A stretch of 64,000 bases of DNA from Chryseobacterium oncorhynchi (lineage in GTDB: Bacteria > Bacteroidota > Bacteroidia > Flavobacteriales > Weeksellaceae), in the NCBI RefSeq assembly GCF_002899895.1, contig NZ_PPEI02000002.1, positions 124,001-188,000 of the forward strand. Direction: 5' to 3'. This document shows, piece by piece, positions 17,794 through 27,282 of the stretch (position 1 is its first letter; the number at the start of each line of letters is the position of its first letter). The translations under genes and the position numbers were made by a program. The notes under the pieces are model-generated. The model saw only the letters and a program-made list of their open reading frames with translations. It was not told where the DNA came from and searched no databases.

Positions 17794-17801
17794 CAAATAT
17801 A
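17794..17801 (-). promoter_or_regulatory. Thiolase promoter -7 box (TATATTTG)
   Basis: Minus-strand TATATTTG fits TAnnTTTG. It lies between the two identical TetR-type palindromes; the distal palindrome starts 9 nt upstream and would cover the -33 region. No TTTG -33 element is seen at normal spacing. Confidence 0.55.
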
Positions 17802-17809
17802 GCTAAAAT

Positions 17810-17823
17810 ATACCAATCGGTAT
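17810..17823. promoter_or_regulatory. TetR-type operator, distal copy
   Basis: A second exact ATACCAATCGGTAT, with flanks extending the dyad to TATACC-N4-GGTATA. It overlaps the expected -33 region of the thiolase promoter, exactly 70 bp from the proximal copy. The two together could allow cooperative binding or looping. Confidence 0.75.
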
Positions 17824-17872
17824 ATTGCTGATTGAAAAATATCCTACCTCTTTATGGTAAGATATGCGATTT

Positions 17873-18373
17873 TTAGTCTCTGCTTAATTGATCTAATTTT
17901 TTCAATAAGGTTGGGATTCTATAAGGGCCATGCATTTGTTCCACGCTATGCTTAACTTCATCTACATCAATGCCTTTGGCTGTAATAAATAATGGAGTTT
18001 TACTTTCTCCCCGAAAAACATTTCTCCTTTGGAAATCCGGAGTGGTAAATTCATTTTTAGCTATTCCTACAACTGCAAATTTTTCCTTTAGTGCCTCATA
18101 GAGATGTCCTCCGAGACCAATTTTACCATCATTATCAAGAGTAACATAGCCATCAACAATGATAATGTCATCATCTTGTAATACGATCTTATCTAACAAA
18201 CTTAGGATGCATGGCAATTCTCTTTTATAAAAAGCACCGCTTTCATATCCGGAATTGATGTCTGTTTGTTCAGTAAAGGTTTCTATTTCTCTTTCAGAGG
18301 TCCAGTTATCAAATGCAATACACACAGTATTTGCATAGTCCTCGTAATAGTAGGTGTCAAATGCGTAAATCAT
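17873..18373 (-). CDS. Short endonuclease V homologue
   Basis: A 166-residue protein that aligns by eye with the endonuclease V (Nfi) core, which nicks DNA near deaminated purines. The three acidic metal ligands have counterparts: Asp6 (YAFDTYYYED), Glu52 (FYKRELP) and Asp74 (IIIVDGYVTL). The following KIGLGGHLYEAL and VVGIAKNEF match the family's LGIASHMG and GVAKS stretches, and PLFITAKGIDVDEV matches the C-terminal strand. It lacks about 40 N-terminal residues and part of the middle loop relative to the usual 220-residue protein. Whether this short form is active or has another nucleic-acid target is unknown. It sits 40 bp downstream of the GNAT gene on the same strand. Confidence 0.8.
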   Translation of the reverse strand: MIYAFDTYYYEDYANTVCIAFDNWTSEREIETFTEQTDINSGYESGAFYKRELPCILSLLDKIVLQDDDIIIVDGYVTLDNDGKIGLGGHLYEALKEKFAVVGIAKNEFTTPDFQRRNVFRGESKTPLFITAKGIDVDEVKHSVEQMHGPYRIPTLLKKLDQLSRD

Positions 18374-18413
18374 TTTATCAGTTTCCCAAGCACAGGGAAT
18401 TCAAAATTGTTTA

Positions 18414-18893
18414 TTAATGCTTAAAAAGCTTGTTAATTGGGCTTACTGACTTGTGTTCCCCCCAATCTTTAAAGGTCATTTCAAATTTAACCTCTCCTTT
18501 TCCGTGGCTTCCGATCTCTGTCCATCCAGATTTTCTGTAGAAAGTTTCAGCTTTTGTTCCGGGTGAAGTGCCAAGCCATATAGTGTCTTTTTTCTGCTCA
18601 AAATACCAATCAATCATAATATTATGAAGCTTTCTTCCTATTCCTTTGTTTTCAAAATCAGGGTGCAGGAATAATGCCCAGACGTTATTTTCTTTCAGAT
18701 CTACTATCGAAAAGCCTACAATCCGCTGATCTGCTTCACACACCCAGCCTTTTCCCCTTTCAAACAGAAACTCTTCACAGTCCCTATCTGTAACCAAACC
18801 AGGATCGGATAATGTATTTTCTTTTACTGAGTTTCTTACCACCTGAATCTGAGGAATATCTTCTAATTTGGCTTCGCGAATGGTTATATTCAT
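18414..18893 (-). CDS. GNAT-family N-acetyltransferase
   Basis: A 159-residue GNAT acetyltransferase transferring acetyl from acetyl-CoA to an unidentified amine. The fold's motif A pyrophosphate loop is visible as ALFLHPDFENKGIGRKLHNIMIDW (residues about 76-99, with the Q/R-x-x-G-x-G/A type turn NKGIGR). The segment TIREAKLEDIPQIQVVRNSV is the usual N-terminal strand-helix. ATG 18893 was chosen because translation from the upstream TTG would add 15 residues not seen in the family. It probably shares a transcript with the endonuclease V homologue 40 bp downstream. Confidence 0.9.
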   Translation of the reverse strand: MNITIREAKLEDIPQIQVVRNSVKENTLSDPGLVTDRDCEEFLFERGKGWVCEADQRIVGFSIVDLKENNVWALFLHPDFENKGIGRKLHNIMIDWYFEQKKDTIWLGTSPGTKAETFYRKSGWTEIGSHGKGEVKFEMTFKDWGEHKSVSPINKLFKH

Positions 18894-18976
18894 TATTTTT
18901 TTGCTGGGACATACAAAGACAAAAAGTTCTTCTTGCAAACTTTATGTCTTTGTTCTCCCAACTTATTTTAAAGTTC

Positions 18977-20020
18977 TTATTGTTTTCTGTCTACCACAAT
19001 TCTATCTGTTCTGTTAGCAATATCCCAGGCTGTGGTAAAAATAAGCTGGGTTCTTTTTTCTAACAGTTTATAATCAATCTTTTCAGGATCATCCGTTGGC
19101 TTGTGATAATCTTCATGAATTCCGTCAAAGAAAAATGCTACTGGAACATTGTTTTTTGCAAAATTATAATGATCTGAACGATAGTATAATTGTTCCGGAT
19201 CATTAAGATCATCGTATTTGTAGTTTAATTCCAGGTTATTGGTTCTCTTGTTGGCTGCCTCATTAATGACTTTAAGCTGAGAACTTAGCATGTCGGAACC
19301 AATTACATAGACATATTGCTTCCCTCTGTTGGCAGGATCATCACGTCCGATCATATCAATATTAAGATCTACAACAGTGTTTGCTAAAGGGAAAACAGGA
19401 TTATCTGTATAATATTCTGAACCAAATAAGCCATGCTCTTCTCCTGTAACATGCAGGAATAGAACTGATCTTTTAGGGCCCTTACCTGCTTTTTTAGCTT
19501 GCTGAAAAGCCTTTGCCATCTCCATTACGGCAACAGTTCCACTTCCATCATCATCAGCTCCATTATATACTATTCCGTTTTTTGTTCCAACATGGTCATA
19601 ATGTGCGGAAACCACAACAATTTCCTCCGGTTTTTCGCTACCCTCTATGAAAGCCAGAATATTTTCAGAATCCGGAAGATTCCCACCGCCTCTTTTCTTC
19701 ATAAAGTCTGACGGAACTTTCTGATAATAAGATCCTAATGCCTTAGGATGAGAAACTCCTAAACTTTTATAATAGTTAACAATATACTCTCCCGCCTTTT
19801 TTTGTCCTTTACTTCCCGTATCTCTGCCCTCCATTTCATCAGAGGCAATAACGTATAGGTTTTTCTTCAGATCATCGGCCTTAATCATATTATAAGCATC
19901 TGTAAATGCCTTGTTATGTTTTGTAGAAACAGGGTGTGATGATGCTCCATCAGAAACCTGTGCCGTTCCACAACTCGTTAATACAGCTATGGAAAATAGC
20001 GGAATAAGTATTTTTTTCAT
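18977..20020 (-). CDS. M28-family zinc aminopeptidase, lipoprotein
   Basis: A 347-residue exported peptidase of family M28. The N-terminus (MKKILIPLFSIAVLTSCGT) has a lipoprotein signal with the lipidation Cys at residue 17. Zinc and catalytic residues are visible in order: SAHYDHVG (His, Asp), NGADDDGSGTV (bridging Asp), TGEEHGLFGS (catalytic Glu pair), NIDMIGRDD (Asp), and YYRSDHYNF (C-terminal His). Such enzymes trim peptides in the periplasm or at the cell surface. Start ATG 20020 is preferred over an upstream in-frame codon because it begins directly with the signal sequence. It seems to be transcribed alone. Confidence 0.93.
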   Translation of the reverse strand: MKKILIPLFSIAVLTSCGTAQVSDGASSHPVSTKHNKAFTDAYNMIKADDLKKNLYVIASDEMEGRDTGSKGQKKAGEYIVNYYKSLGVSHPKALGSYYQKVPSDFMKKRGGGNLPDSENILAFIEGSEKPEEIVVVSAHYDHVGTKNGIVYNGADDDGSGTVAVMEMAKAFQQAKKAGKGPKRSVLFLHVTGEEHGLFGSEYYTDNPVFPLANTVVDLNIDMIGRDDPANRGKQYVYVIGSDMLSSQLKVINEAANKRTNNLELNYKYDDLNDPEQLYYRSDHYNFAKNNVPVAFFFDGIHEDYHKPTDDPEKIDYKLLEKRTQLIFTTAWDIANRTDRIVVDRKQ

Positions 20021-20203
20021 AAAGAATAAATTTCTTAAAAATAACAATTTTTATTGAATCCAAAGGAAAAGTTACACATTGCTACTCACTAAATTTTATT
20101 TTTAAACATATCGAAACAAAACTAAGCAATAAACACACATGTGTTTAATAATTAACACAAAACAATATCTATTTTTCATTATATTTGACAAAATACAATA
20201 TGA

Positions 20204-21343
20204 ATGAAAAAAATTAATGGATTTACTCATTATTCCTTTTTCACGGAAATGTCTGAGCTGGCTTCAAAACATGGGAGCTTTGATCTTTCTTTGGGCCTTC
20301 CGGATTTTGATATTGATGAACGATTGAAATCATTTTTAAAAGAATCCGCAGACCTCGATACTCACAACTATGAACCGCTTGCCGGAAGCCCTTTATTGAT
20401 CAAAAATATTGTCTCATTTAATGCAAAACGGGAAAATAAAATCCAACTTACAACCCATGAGATCACGATTGTCCCATGTGCAACCTTTGCTTTATATACT
20501 GCACTTCAATCTATTTTAAATCAGAATGATGAAGTTATTATTATTCAACCGTCTTACTATACCTATGGACCTTCAGTAGTAATGAATGAGGGCATCCCTG
20601 TCTATTATGATCTTGAAGAAGATTTTACGATAAACTGGGAACTTTTTAAAAACTGTATTTCGGGAAAAACCAAGGCCATCATCGTCAATTCTCCACAAAA
20701 TCCAACGGGAAAAATATGGAAGCAGGAGGACTGGAATCAACTGTATGAGCTAATCAAGGATCAGGAGATCTATTTAATTTCAGAAGAAATTTATGATACT
20801 TATTGCTATGATGAAGCTGAACATTATAGTTCATTTATTCATCCTGAACTGAGAAAAAGGACTTTTTGTGTTTTTTCCTTTGGCAAAATGTTCCATACAT
20901 CAGGATGGAAAGTCAGTTATATGCTTGCTTCTGAAGAATTGACCGCTTTGTTCAGAAGTCACCAACAATATATTTCATACAGTGCAAATGCTCCTGCGCA
21001 ATATGCTTTGGCAAAGTATCTGGAAGTATTTGATCCTGCCATAAATAAAAGAATAATGCAGAAAAAAAGAGATATTTTTTATGAACTGCTCAAAGAAACC
21101 CCTTTAGAAATTGAGCAAAAAGCCGAGGGAAGTGTTTTTCAGGTGGTCAATTTTAGGAATATCTCCAAAACAATGACTGATGTAGAGTTTTCAAAATGGC
21201 TGACCATTGATAAAAAGGTAGCCTGCCTCCCTCTTTCTGCCTTTTATAATTCAAGGCAAAATTCAGATTATATCCGATTTAGCTTTGCAAAAAAAGATGA
21301 AGTAATTATACAGGCATTGGAGCATCTCAGAAAAAATCTTTAG
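20204..21343 (+). CDS. PLP-dependent class I aminotransferase (methionine aminotransferase-like)
   Basis: A 379-residue fold-type I aminotransferase. The region SLGLPDFDIDERL binds substrate carboxylate, NSPQNPTGKIW contains the conserved Asn-Pro, and SFGKMFHTSGWKVSYM carries the PLP-binding Lys (residue about 229) and the following phosphate-binding element. The closest known group by pattern is the YbdL/methionine aminotransferase type, which transaminates methionine and aromatic amino acids with 2-oxo acids, in methionine salvage or catabolism; this is a family-level inference. A TATATTTG box at 20180-20187 lies shortly before the start. The gene ends at a strong terminator shared with hppA. 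Confidence 0.92.
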   Translation: MKKINGFTHYSFFTEMSELASKHGSFDLSLGLPDFDIDERLKSFLKESADLDTHNYEPLAGSPLLIKNIVSFNAKRENKIQLTTHEITIVPCATFALYTALQSILNQNDEVIIIQPSYYTYGPSVVMNEGIPVYYDLEEDFTINWELFKNCISGKTKAIIVNSPQNPTGKIWKQEDWNQLYELIKDQEIYLISEEIYDTYCYDEAEHYSSFIHPELRKRTFCVFSFGKMFHTSGWKVSYMLASEELTALFRSHQQYISYSANAPAQYALAKYLEVFDPAINKRIMQKKRDIFYELLKETPLEIEQKAEGSVFQVVNFRNISKTMTDVEFSKWLTIDKKVACLPLSAFYNSRQNSDYIRFSFAKKDEVIIQALEHLRKNL

Positions 21344-21389
21344 TACCAAGAGGAACAAAAGAAATGTATGAAACAATTTCCACAGATAA

Positions 21390-21417
21390 AAAAAGCACCG
21401 CAAATGCGGTGCTTTTT
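21390..21417. terminator. Bidirectional Rho-independent terminator
   Basis: Perfect 8-bp GC-rich stem AGCACCGC/GCGGTGCT (21394-21413) with an AAAT loop, A-run on one side and T-run on the other, between the convergent aminotransferase and pyrophosphatase genes. Confidence 0.92.
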
Positions 21418-21433
21418 TATATTTCTATTGATT

Positions 21434-24163
21434 TTAAAGAGCAAGAACTCTTACATCAATTCTCCTGTTTTTTGCTTTACACTCGTCTGTGTCATTGGCT
21501 TCACAAATCGGATGCTGTGAGCCATATCCCTCTGCTTCTACTCTATCTGCAGACACTCCCAGTTCCAAGAGCTTAAGTTTTGCAGTCTGCGCTCTTAGGT
21601 TTGAAAGCTGCAGATTGCTTTCCTCATTACCACTGTTATCGGTATATCCACCCAGTTTTATTTTCAGATCAGGATAGGCATTCAGAAGCTCAGCAAGGTT
21701 ATTCAATTGTAATTCATAACCTGCTTTCAGATCACTGGATCCTGTTTCAAAATAAAGATTTTCAATGGTATACCATTTATTAGGATCCAAAGCTGTTTTA
21801 TCTTTCTGGTTAACAACATTATACAATTGATAAAGTTGGCTTGCTTCTCCTATTGCAATTGTTTTTCCTCCTTTTAGTTTTACCTTTTGAATATTTCCGG
21901 TTTCATATACAAAGTCTCCATTTTCATTAAGACTTCCTTTCACTTCACTAGAAATAGCAGGACTTGTTGTAATACCTGTATGGATACCTGAATTGCTTGA
22001 AATTCCGGTTAAACTTTCAATTTTAGCTTTTCTGTTAGCTTCAATTTTATCTTTATGTACAACAGCCAACGTAGGTGCAATAACCAATGAAACAATTGAC
22101 ATTAGCTTAATCAGAATATTCATTGATGGTCCTGAAGTATCTTTAAATGGATCTCCAACTGTATCTCCTGTTACTGATGCTTTATGAGGCTCTGAACCTT
22201 TATAATAGGTTTGTCCATTAATGTCTACCCCTTTTTCAAATGATTTTTTAGCGTTATCCCAGGCTCCACCGGCATTATTCTGAAACATTCCCATTAGAAC
22301 ACCACACACGGTAGCTCCTGCCAAAAAACCTCCCAATACTTCAGGTCCAAAGATAAACCCGATTAATAAAGGTGAAATGATTGCAATAGCTCCGGGCAAC
22401 ATCATTTTTCTGATGGATGCATCTGTAGAAATGGCCACACATTTTTCATATTCAGGTTGTGCCTTACCTTCTAAAATCCCCGGAATTTCACGGAACTGTC
22501 GTCTTACTTCCTCTACCATTGCCATAGCGGCTTGTCCAACTGCTGTAATCGCTAAGGATGAGAAGATGAAAGGAATCATTCCTCCTACAAATAATCCTGC
22601 CAAAACATCTGCTCTGTAAATATCAATCCCATCGATCCCTGCAATCCCAACGAATGCTGCAAACAAAGCCAAGGCCGTTAATGCAGCTGAAGCAATAGCA
22701 AATCCTTTTCCCGTAGCTGCTGTTGTATTTCCTACTGCATCCAGAATATCTGTTCTTTCACGAACCTCCTTTGGAAGCTCACTCATTTCAGCTATTCCTC
22801 CGGCATTATCTGCAATGGGGCCAAAAGCATCAATAGCCAACTGCATGGCTGTAGTAGCCATCATTCCGGCTGCTGCAATAGCTACCCCATACAATCCGGC
22901 ACATAAATAGGAACCATAAATTCCCCCTGCTAGTACAATAATCGGAAGGAATGTGGATTCCATTCCAACAGAAAGTCCACCGATAATATTGGTTGCATGC
23001 CCTGTTGAAGACTGTCTCACAATGCTCGAAACTGGTCTTTTTCCCATGGCTGTATAATATTCTGTAATGATACTCATAAGTGTTCCTACCACTAAACCTA
23101 CCATTATTGCTCCAAAAACGCCCATTTTGGTAAATTCATGTCCTCTAAGAACCATTTTTTCCGGAAGAAGATACGTTACCAGAAAATAAGACGATATAGC
23201 GGTAATAACAATACTTCCCCAGTTTCCAAGATTTAATGCATTCTGGACGCTGGACGTGGATAAGCCCTCATTATCATTTATTTTCACAAATAAAGTCCCT
23301 ATCATTGAGAAAATAATCCCTGTACCTGCAATTAACATTGGCAATAGGATTGGTGCAAAACCACCAAATGAATCAACTGAAATAGTTTCTCTTCCTAAAA
23401 CCATTGTTGCCAGAACTGTTGCTACATAGGACCCAAAAAGGTCAGCGCCCATCCCTGCAACATCGCCTACATTATCTCCTACATTATCTGCAATTGTAGC
23501 CGGATTTCTAGGATCATCCTCAGGAATTCCTGCCTCTACCTTTCCTACCAGGTCTGCACCTACGTCTGCCGCCTTTGTATAAATACCTCCGCCTACTCTG
23601 GCAAAAAGAGCAATAGATTCTGCCCCCAAAGAAAATCCAGTAAGAATTTCAATTGTGGTTTCCATTTCATGAGAATCTACTGTAGCACCCGGCGCAAAAA
23701 TCTGCTTAATGATTAAGAATAAAGCTCCTAATCCCAACACAGCCAGTCCGGCAACTCCCATCCCCATTACGGAACCTCCTGTAAAAGATACTTTAAGGGC
23801 CTTTGCGAGTGAAGTTTTTGCAGCTTCTGCAGTTCTTACATTGGCTTTTGTAGCAATCTTCATCCCAATAAAGCCTGCCAATGCAGAAAATATAGCACCC
23901 ACCACAAAGGCAAGTCCTATACTCCAGTGGGAGTTCGCATTACTGGAACCCATCACAGCCAAAAGAATGGCTACTACCACCACAAAGTAGGTTAAAATCT
24001 TATATTCAGCCTTTAAAAAAGCCATTGCACCATCAGCGATATGACCACTGATAATTTTCATTTTTTCATTTCCGGCATTCTGTTTATTGACCCAGTTGCT
24101 TTGAAAAAATGTATAAAGCAAAGCTATCACACCAAAAACCGGAATTAAATAGAACAAATCCAT
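21434..24163 (-). CDS. hppA: Membrane ion-pumping pyrophosphatase fused to an OmpA-like domain
   Basis: A 909-residue protein. Residues about 1-720 form a 16-helix M-PPase that couples pyrophosphate hydrolysis to H+ or Na+ export. The acidic substrate site ([12 protein letters not shown], then [24 protein letters not shown]) is intact. Ala482 in [10 protein letters not shown] is the residue typical of K+-dependent enzymes. After a linker (about 720-790), residues about 790-909 are an OmpA-like domain: [21 protein letters not shown] keeps the Asp (842) and Arg (857) that bind diaminopimelate in OmpA, spaced by 15 as in OmpA, and ends with NRRIDV. M-PPase C-termini face the periplasm, so the domain would reach peptidoglycan. 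No frame interruption is seen. Whether it pumps H+ or Na+ cannot be told here. Confidence 0.95.
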   Translation of the reverse strand: MDLFYLIPVFGVIALLYTFFQSNWVNKQNAGNEKMKIISGHIADGAMAFLKAEYKILTYFVVVVAILLAVMGSSNANSHWSIGLAFVVGAIFSALAGFIGMKIATKANVRTAEAAKTSLAKALKVSFTGGSVMGMGVAGLAVLGLGALFLIIKQIFAPGATVDSHEMETTIEILTGFSLGAESIALFARVGGGIYTKAADVGADLVGKVEAGIPEDDPRNPATIADNVGDNVGDVAGMGADLFGSYVATVLATMVLGRETISVDSFGGFAPILLPMLIAGTGIIFSMIGTLFVKINDNEGLSTSSVQNALNLGNWGSIVITAISSYFLVTYLLPEKMVLRGHEFTKMGVFGAIMVGLVVGTLMSIITEYYTAMGKRPVSSIVRQSSTGHATNIIGGLSVGMESTFLPIIVLAGGIYGSYLCAGLYGVAIAAAGMMATTAMQLAIDAFGPIADNAGGIAEMSELPKEVRERTDILDAVGNTTAATGKGFAIASAALTALALFAAFVGIAGIDGIDIYRADVLAGLFVGGMIPFIFSSLAITAVGQAAMAMVEEVRRQFREIPGILEGKAQPEYEKCVAISTDASIRKMMLPGAIAIISPLLIGFIFGPEVLGGFLAGATVCGVLMGMFQNNAGGAWDNAKKSFEKGVDINGQTYYKGSEPHKASVTGDTVGDPFKDTSGPSMNILIKLMSIVSLVIAPTLAVVHKDKIEANRKAKIESLTGISSNSGIHTGITTSPAISSEVKGSLNENGDFVYETGNIQKVKLKGGKTIAIGEASQLYQLYNVVNQKDKTALDPNKWYTIENLYFETGSSDLKAGYELQLNNLAELLNAYPDLKIKLGGYTDNSGNEESNLQLSNLRAQTAKLKLLELGVSADRVEAEGYGSQHPICEANDTDECKAKNRRIDVRVLAL

Positions 24164-24299
24164 AGTTTATTATTTTTATATTAAAAAATTGTAATTAGTT
24201 TTATAAATATAATAAAATTATAAATACAGTATAAGATCAAACCGTAATAATACATTATTTCGTAGATTTGTTTATCACCATAAAATGAATTAAACAACT

Positions 24300-26021
24300 A
24301 TGAGAAACTACATTTACATTCTTTTATTGGCAATCAATATGAGTAGTTGTCAGAACAGGGTTCCACAAGAGAAAGCTGATATTATTTATTTTGGAGGCTC
24401 TATTGTAACGATGGAAGATCTTTCTCCCAACGTTGAAGCTGTAGCCATAAAAAATGGAAAAATACTTTTCACAGGAACAAAATCAGAGTTAGATCGTTAT
24501 TCGGAAGCAGCAACAAAAATGATTGATCTTAATGGTAAGACCCTCCTTCCAGGTTTTATAGATGTTCATGGGCATCTGACTTCAAGAGCAGGAATTATGG
24601 ATGCCGTAGACCTTTCTCCAGACCCATATGGCACCGTAAATTCTATTAAGGATCTACAGAGCACGATTAAAAATTACCTTAAAGAAAAGAAAATAGCAGA
24701 TCAACAGCCTATTATCGGAAATGGTTATGATGATGCTATTATGACAGAACACCGCCATCCAACAAGAGAAGAATTGGATGCTGTCAGTAAGACCAATCCG
24801 ATCATTGTTATTCATGCTTCAGGCCATGCTAGTGTTGCTAACAGTGCCATGCTGAAATATCTGGAAATACCTGAATCAGTAAAAGATCCTGAAGGAGGAC
24901 ATTTTGGAAGAGACAAAAAAACCGGAAAATTAAATGGAAAGCTGGAAGAGAATGCGAGCTTCAAAGCATTACTGACTTTAACTGAAAAAATGAATAAAGG
25001 GAAAGATACCCAAGCACAAGCCCTACAGAATCTGATAAAAGCTCAGGAAGAATGGCTGAGCTATGGGCAAACTACTATTTGTGACGGAAGAACGATGGGA
25101 GAAAGTGTAGCGCTTTTACAAAATGCGGCCTCTCAAAAACTTTTTAAAGCAGACGTAGTGTATTTTCCAGATTATGAGTATTTCAAAAATAATTTTAATA
25201 CTTTCAAACCAAAGTATATGCATTATGAAAATCATTTGAAATTAGCAGGGTTCAAGTTTTCAGATGATGGGTCTCCACAAGGTAAAACAGCATGGCTCAC
25301 CCAGCCTTATTTGGTACCACCTGCAGGTCAGTCCAAAGACTATAAAGGTTTTCCGATCTTTACCGATGATACATTATACACAGACCTCAAAACGCTGTTC
25401 CAAAATCATATCACAGCACAGCTTCATGTGAACGGTGATGCTGCTATAGATCAGGCAATACGGGTTATTCAACGATTAAAAGACGAAAATATTTACAAAC
25501 CGGAATTGCGGGCCACGCTGATACATGTACAAAACAGCCGTCCAGATCATATTCAAAAAATAAAGGATTTGGGAGTCATTCCATCTTATTTTTCTACTCA
25601 TACTTACTTGTGGGGTGACTGGCATTATTCTAGTGTTTTTGGTCCTGAGCGAGCCTCTTTTATAAGTCCGGCAAATTCAGCATTGAAAGCAGGGATTACT
25701 TTTACAATTCATCATGATTCTCCGGTTACTCCACCCGATCTGATTACGGCAGTATATGCAGCTGTGAATAGAAAGACACACTCAGGAAGAATTCTCGGGC
25801 CTGATGAAAGAATTACTCCTCTGCAAGCGTTAAAGGCAATTACTATTAATGGAGCCTATCAATTGCAAGAAGAGAATAGAAAGGGTTCTATTAAAACCGG
25901 AAAATTAGCTGATTTTGTGATACTTGATCAAAATCCTTTGACAATAGATCCTGAAAAAATCCGAGATATCACTGTTCTCGAAACAATAAAAGAAGGGAAG
26001 TCCGTATATAAAAGAAATTAA
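24300..26021 (+). CDS. YtcJ-like amidohydrolase, exported lipoprotein
   Basis: A 573-residue metal-dependent amidohydrolase of the YtcJ/amidohydrolase_3 family. The N-terminus MRNYIYILLLAINMSSCQNRV is a lipoprotein signal with Cys17. The HxH metal site is GFIDVHGHLTSRAG (near residue 93); further metal or active residues fall in TAQLHVNGDAAIDQA, ATLIHVQNSRPDH and FTIHHDSPVTPPD. The C-terminus has the family end KTGKLADFVILDQNPLTIDPEKI. Substrates of this family are mostly unknown (formamides, N-acyl compounds). A TAGATTTG box at 24263-24270 may drive it. It is bracketed by terminators and appears independent of hppA and ppa. Confidence 0.92.
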   Translation: MRNYIYILLLAINMSSCQNRVPQEKADIIYFGGSIVTMEDLSPNVEAVAIKNGKILFTGTKSELDRYSEAATKMIDLNGKTLLPGFIDVHGHLTSRAGIMDAVDLSPDPYGTVNSIKDLQSTIKNYLKEKKIADQQPIIGNGYDDAIMTEHRHPTREELDAVSKTNPIIVIHASGHASVANSAMLKYLEIPESVKDPEGGHFGRDKKTGKLNGKLEENASFKALLTLTEKMNKGKDTQAQALQNLIKAQEEWLSYGQTTICDGRTMGESVALLQNAASQKLFKADVVYFPDYEYFKNNFNTFKPKYMHYENHLKLAGFKFSDDGSPQGKTAWLTQPYLVPPAGQSKDYKGFPIFTDDTLYTDLKTLFQNHITAQLHVNGDAAIDQAIRVIQRLKDENIYKPELRATLIHVQNSRPDHIQKIKDLGVIPSYFSTHTYLWGDWHYSSVFGPERASFISPANSALKAGITFTIHHDSPVTPPDLITAVYAAVNRKTHSGRILGPDERITPLQALKAITINGAYQLQEENRKGSIKTGKLADFVILDQNPLTIDPEKIRDITVLETIKEGKSVYKRN

Positions 26022-26046
26022 ATATTCCTATCAACGCCATAAAATA

Positions 26047-26076
26047 AAAATGCAGACGAAAATTCGTCTGCATTTT
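26047..26076. terminator. Bidirectional Rho-independent terminator
   Basis: A fully complementary 30-bp inverted repeat (AAAATGCAGACGAA then TTCGTCTGCATTTT) between the convergent amidohydrolase and ppa genes. Confidence 0.9.
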
Positions 26077-26104
26077 ATTATCATTATACTGTATCGAAGA
26101 ACTA

Positions 26105-26716
26105 TTATCCTCCGAATTTATCTGCGTAGTCTGTTTGAGAAGCTTTGATAACTTTTCTTGCATGTTCTGCACCGTAAACCTCTTGAATTCTGCATTTTGC
26201 AGGCTCATCCGGTAGGTTTTTATATGTTAGGAAGTAATGCATTAATCTCTTAACCTCCGCTTCTGGTAGCTCAGTAATATCTCTGAAGTGTCCGAAAGCA
26301 TGGTCATTGATCATTACAGCAACAATTTTATCGTCAGCTTCTCCGCCGTCGATCATTTTGAAACCACCGATTGGAATAGCTTCCATCAATAGACCTCCTG
26401 CATGGATATTGTGAGAACTTAAAACACAAATATCAAGAGGATCATGATCTCCCATTGTCACATCAGTAGCTCCTGCTTCTACAGCAAGTCTCATCACTTC
26501 TTTATCACAATATGTTCTTGGAACAAAACCATATAAAGCCGGGATGATGTTAGAGAACTTCTGAGGTCTGTCTACTTTTAAATATCCTGTTTCTTTATCT
26601 ACTTCATATTTAATAGTATCTGAAGGAACAATTTCCACAAATACATTTACAACATTTGGCGCATCTTCTCCTGCAGAAATTCCGTGCCATGGATGTGCTT
26701 TAAAATTTGGAATCAT
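26105..26716 (-). CDS. ppa: Soluble inorganic pyrophosphatase (family I)
   Basis: A 203-residue cytoplasmic family I pyrophosphatase that hydrolyses pyrophosphate made in biosynthesis. It keeps the family pattern of strands and acidic metal ligands: VEIVPSDTIKYEVDKETGYLKVDRP, YGFVPRTYCD, GDHDPLDICVL (the metal-binding Asp cluster), and DDKIVAVMINDHAF. Length is slightly above the E. coli enzyme. It is the last gene of a seven-gene minus-strand run, 17 bp after the membrane protein gene. The genome section also holds the membrane pyrophosphatase 2 kb away, so the cell can either waste or conserve pyrophosphate energy. Confidence 0.97.
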   Translation of the reverse strand: MIPNFKAHPWHGISAGEDAPNVVNVFVEIVPSDTIKYEVDKETGYLKVDRPQKFSNIIPALYGFVPRTYCDKEVMRLAVEAGATDVTMGDHDPLDICVLSSHNIHAGGLLMEAIPIGGFKMIDGGEADDKIVAVMINDHAFGHFRDITELPEAEVKRLMHYFLTYKNLPDEPAKCRIQEVYGAEHARKVIKASQTDYADKFGG

Positions 26717-26733
26717 TATTTATCTGTTATTTT

Positions 26734-27246
26734 TTAAGTTATTATTAAAATTTCTTTTCTTAAATCCTCTATCGTGATTGTAATATAATCGTCACTTTCC
26801 ATATAGTTCATGATAAAAATAGTTTTGAACTCGTCCAGTTCAACGTCTCCTTTCAATCCGTTATAGGTGGTATGAAGTAAATCGATAATTGCATTTTTGG
26901 AATCTACAATATTCTTCCATGAATGCTTTGTAAGGTACAACTGTTGTGAGGAATTATACTCAAATTCTTCATTAATTGACTTTTCTGTAAGGAAAATAAA
27001 CTCATGAACAGCCAATCCTCTATCAAATCTCTGAATAAGATTGGATGGCTTTATCCTGTCCAGAAACAACGTCATTCTCTCATAAGAGTGCGCTTTGTTC
27101 TCGGAATTTGACTTCACGGTAAGCAGTTTAATTTCCTGATTTTTAAGGGTAATGTACGAGTGTACAAATTGTCTAAGCAAAACCAGAAAAGGAATTGCAA
27201 TGATTAATGCAAATGCATACGGTAGATATCCTGAAAAACTCGCCAT
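26734..27246 (-). CDS. Conserved membrane-anchored protein of unknown function
   Basis: A 170-residue protein I cannot assign to a named family. It has one N-terminal transmembrane helix (residues about 6-27: GYLPYAFALIIAIPFLVLLRQF) followed by a cytoplasmic-looking acidic and basic helical domain (KLLTVKSNSENKAHSYERMTLFLDRIKPSNLIQRFD ... ELDEFKTIFIMNYMESDDYITITIEDLRKEI). The recurring placement between the phyH-like gene and ppa suggests co-expression only. The ATG at 27246 was preferred to a TTG at 27261, since it gives a compact N-terminus ahead of the helix. Spacing is 36 bp after the upstream gene and 17 bp before ppa. Confidence 0.8.
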   Translation of the reverse strand: MASFSGYLPYAFALIIAIPFLVLLRQFVHSYITLKNQEIKLLTVKSNSENKAHSYERMTLFLDRIKPSNLIQRFDRGLAVHEFIFLTEKSINEEFEYNSSQQLYLTKHSWKNIVDSKNAIIDLLHTTYNGLKGDVELDEFKTIFIMNYMESDDYITITIEDLRKEILIIT

Positions 27247-27282
27247 AATTTTAGGATGCAAAATTACTAATATTTTCTGATA

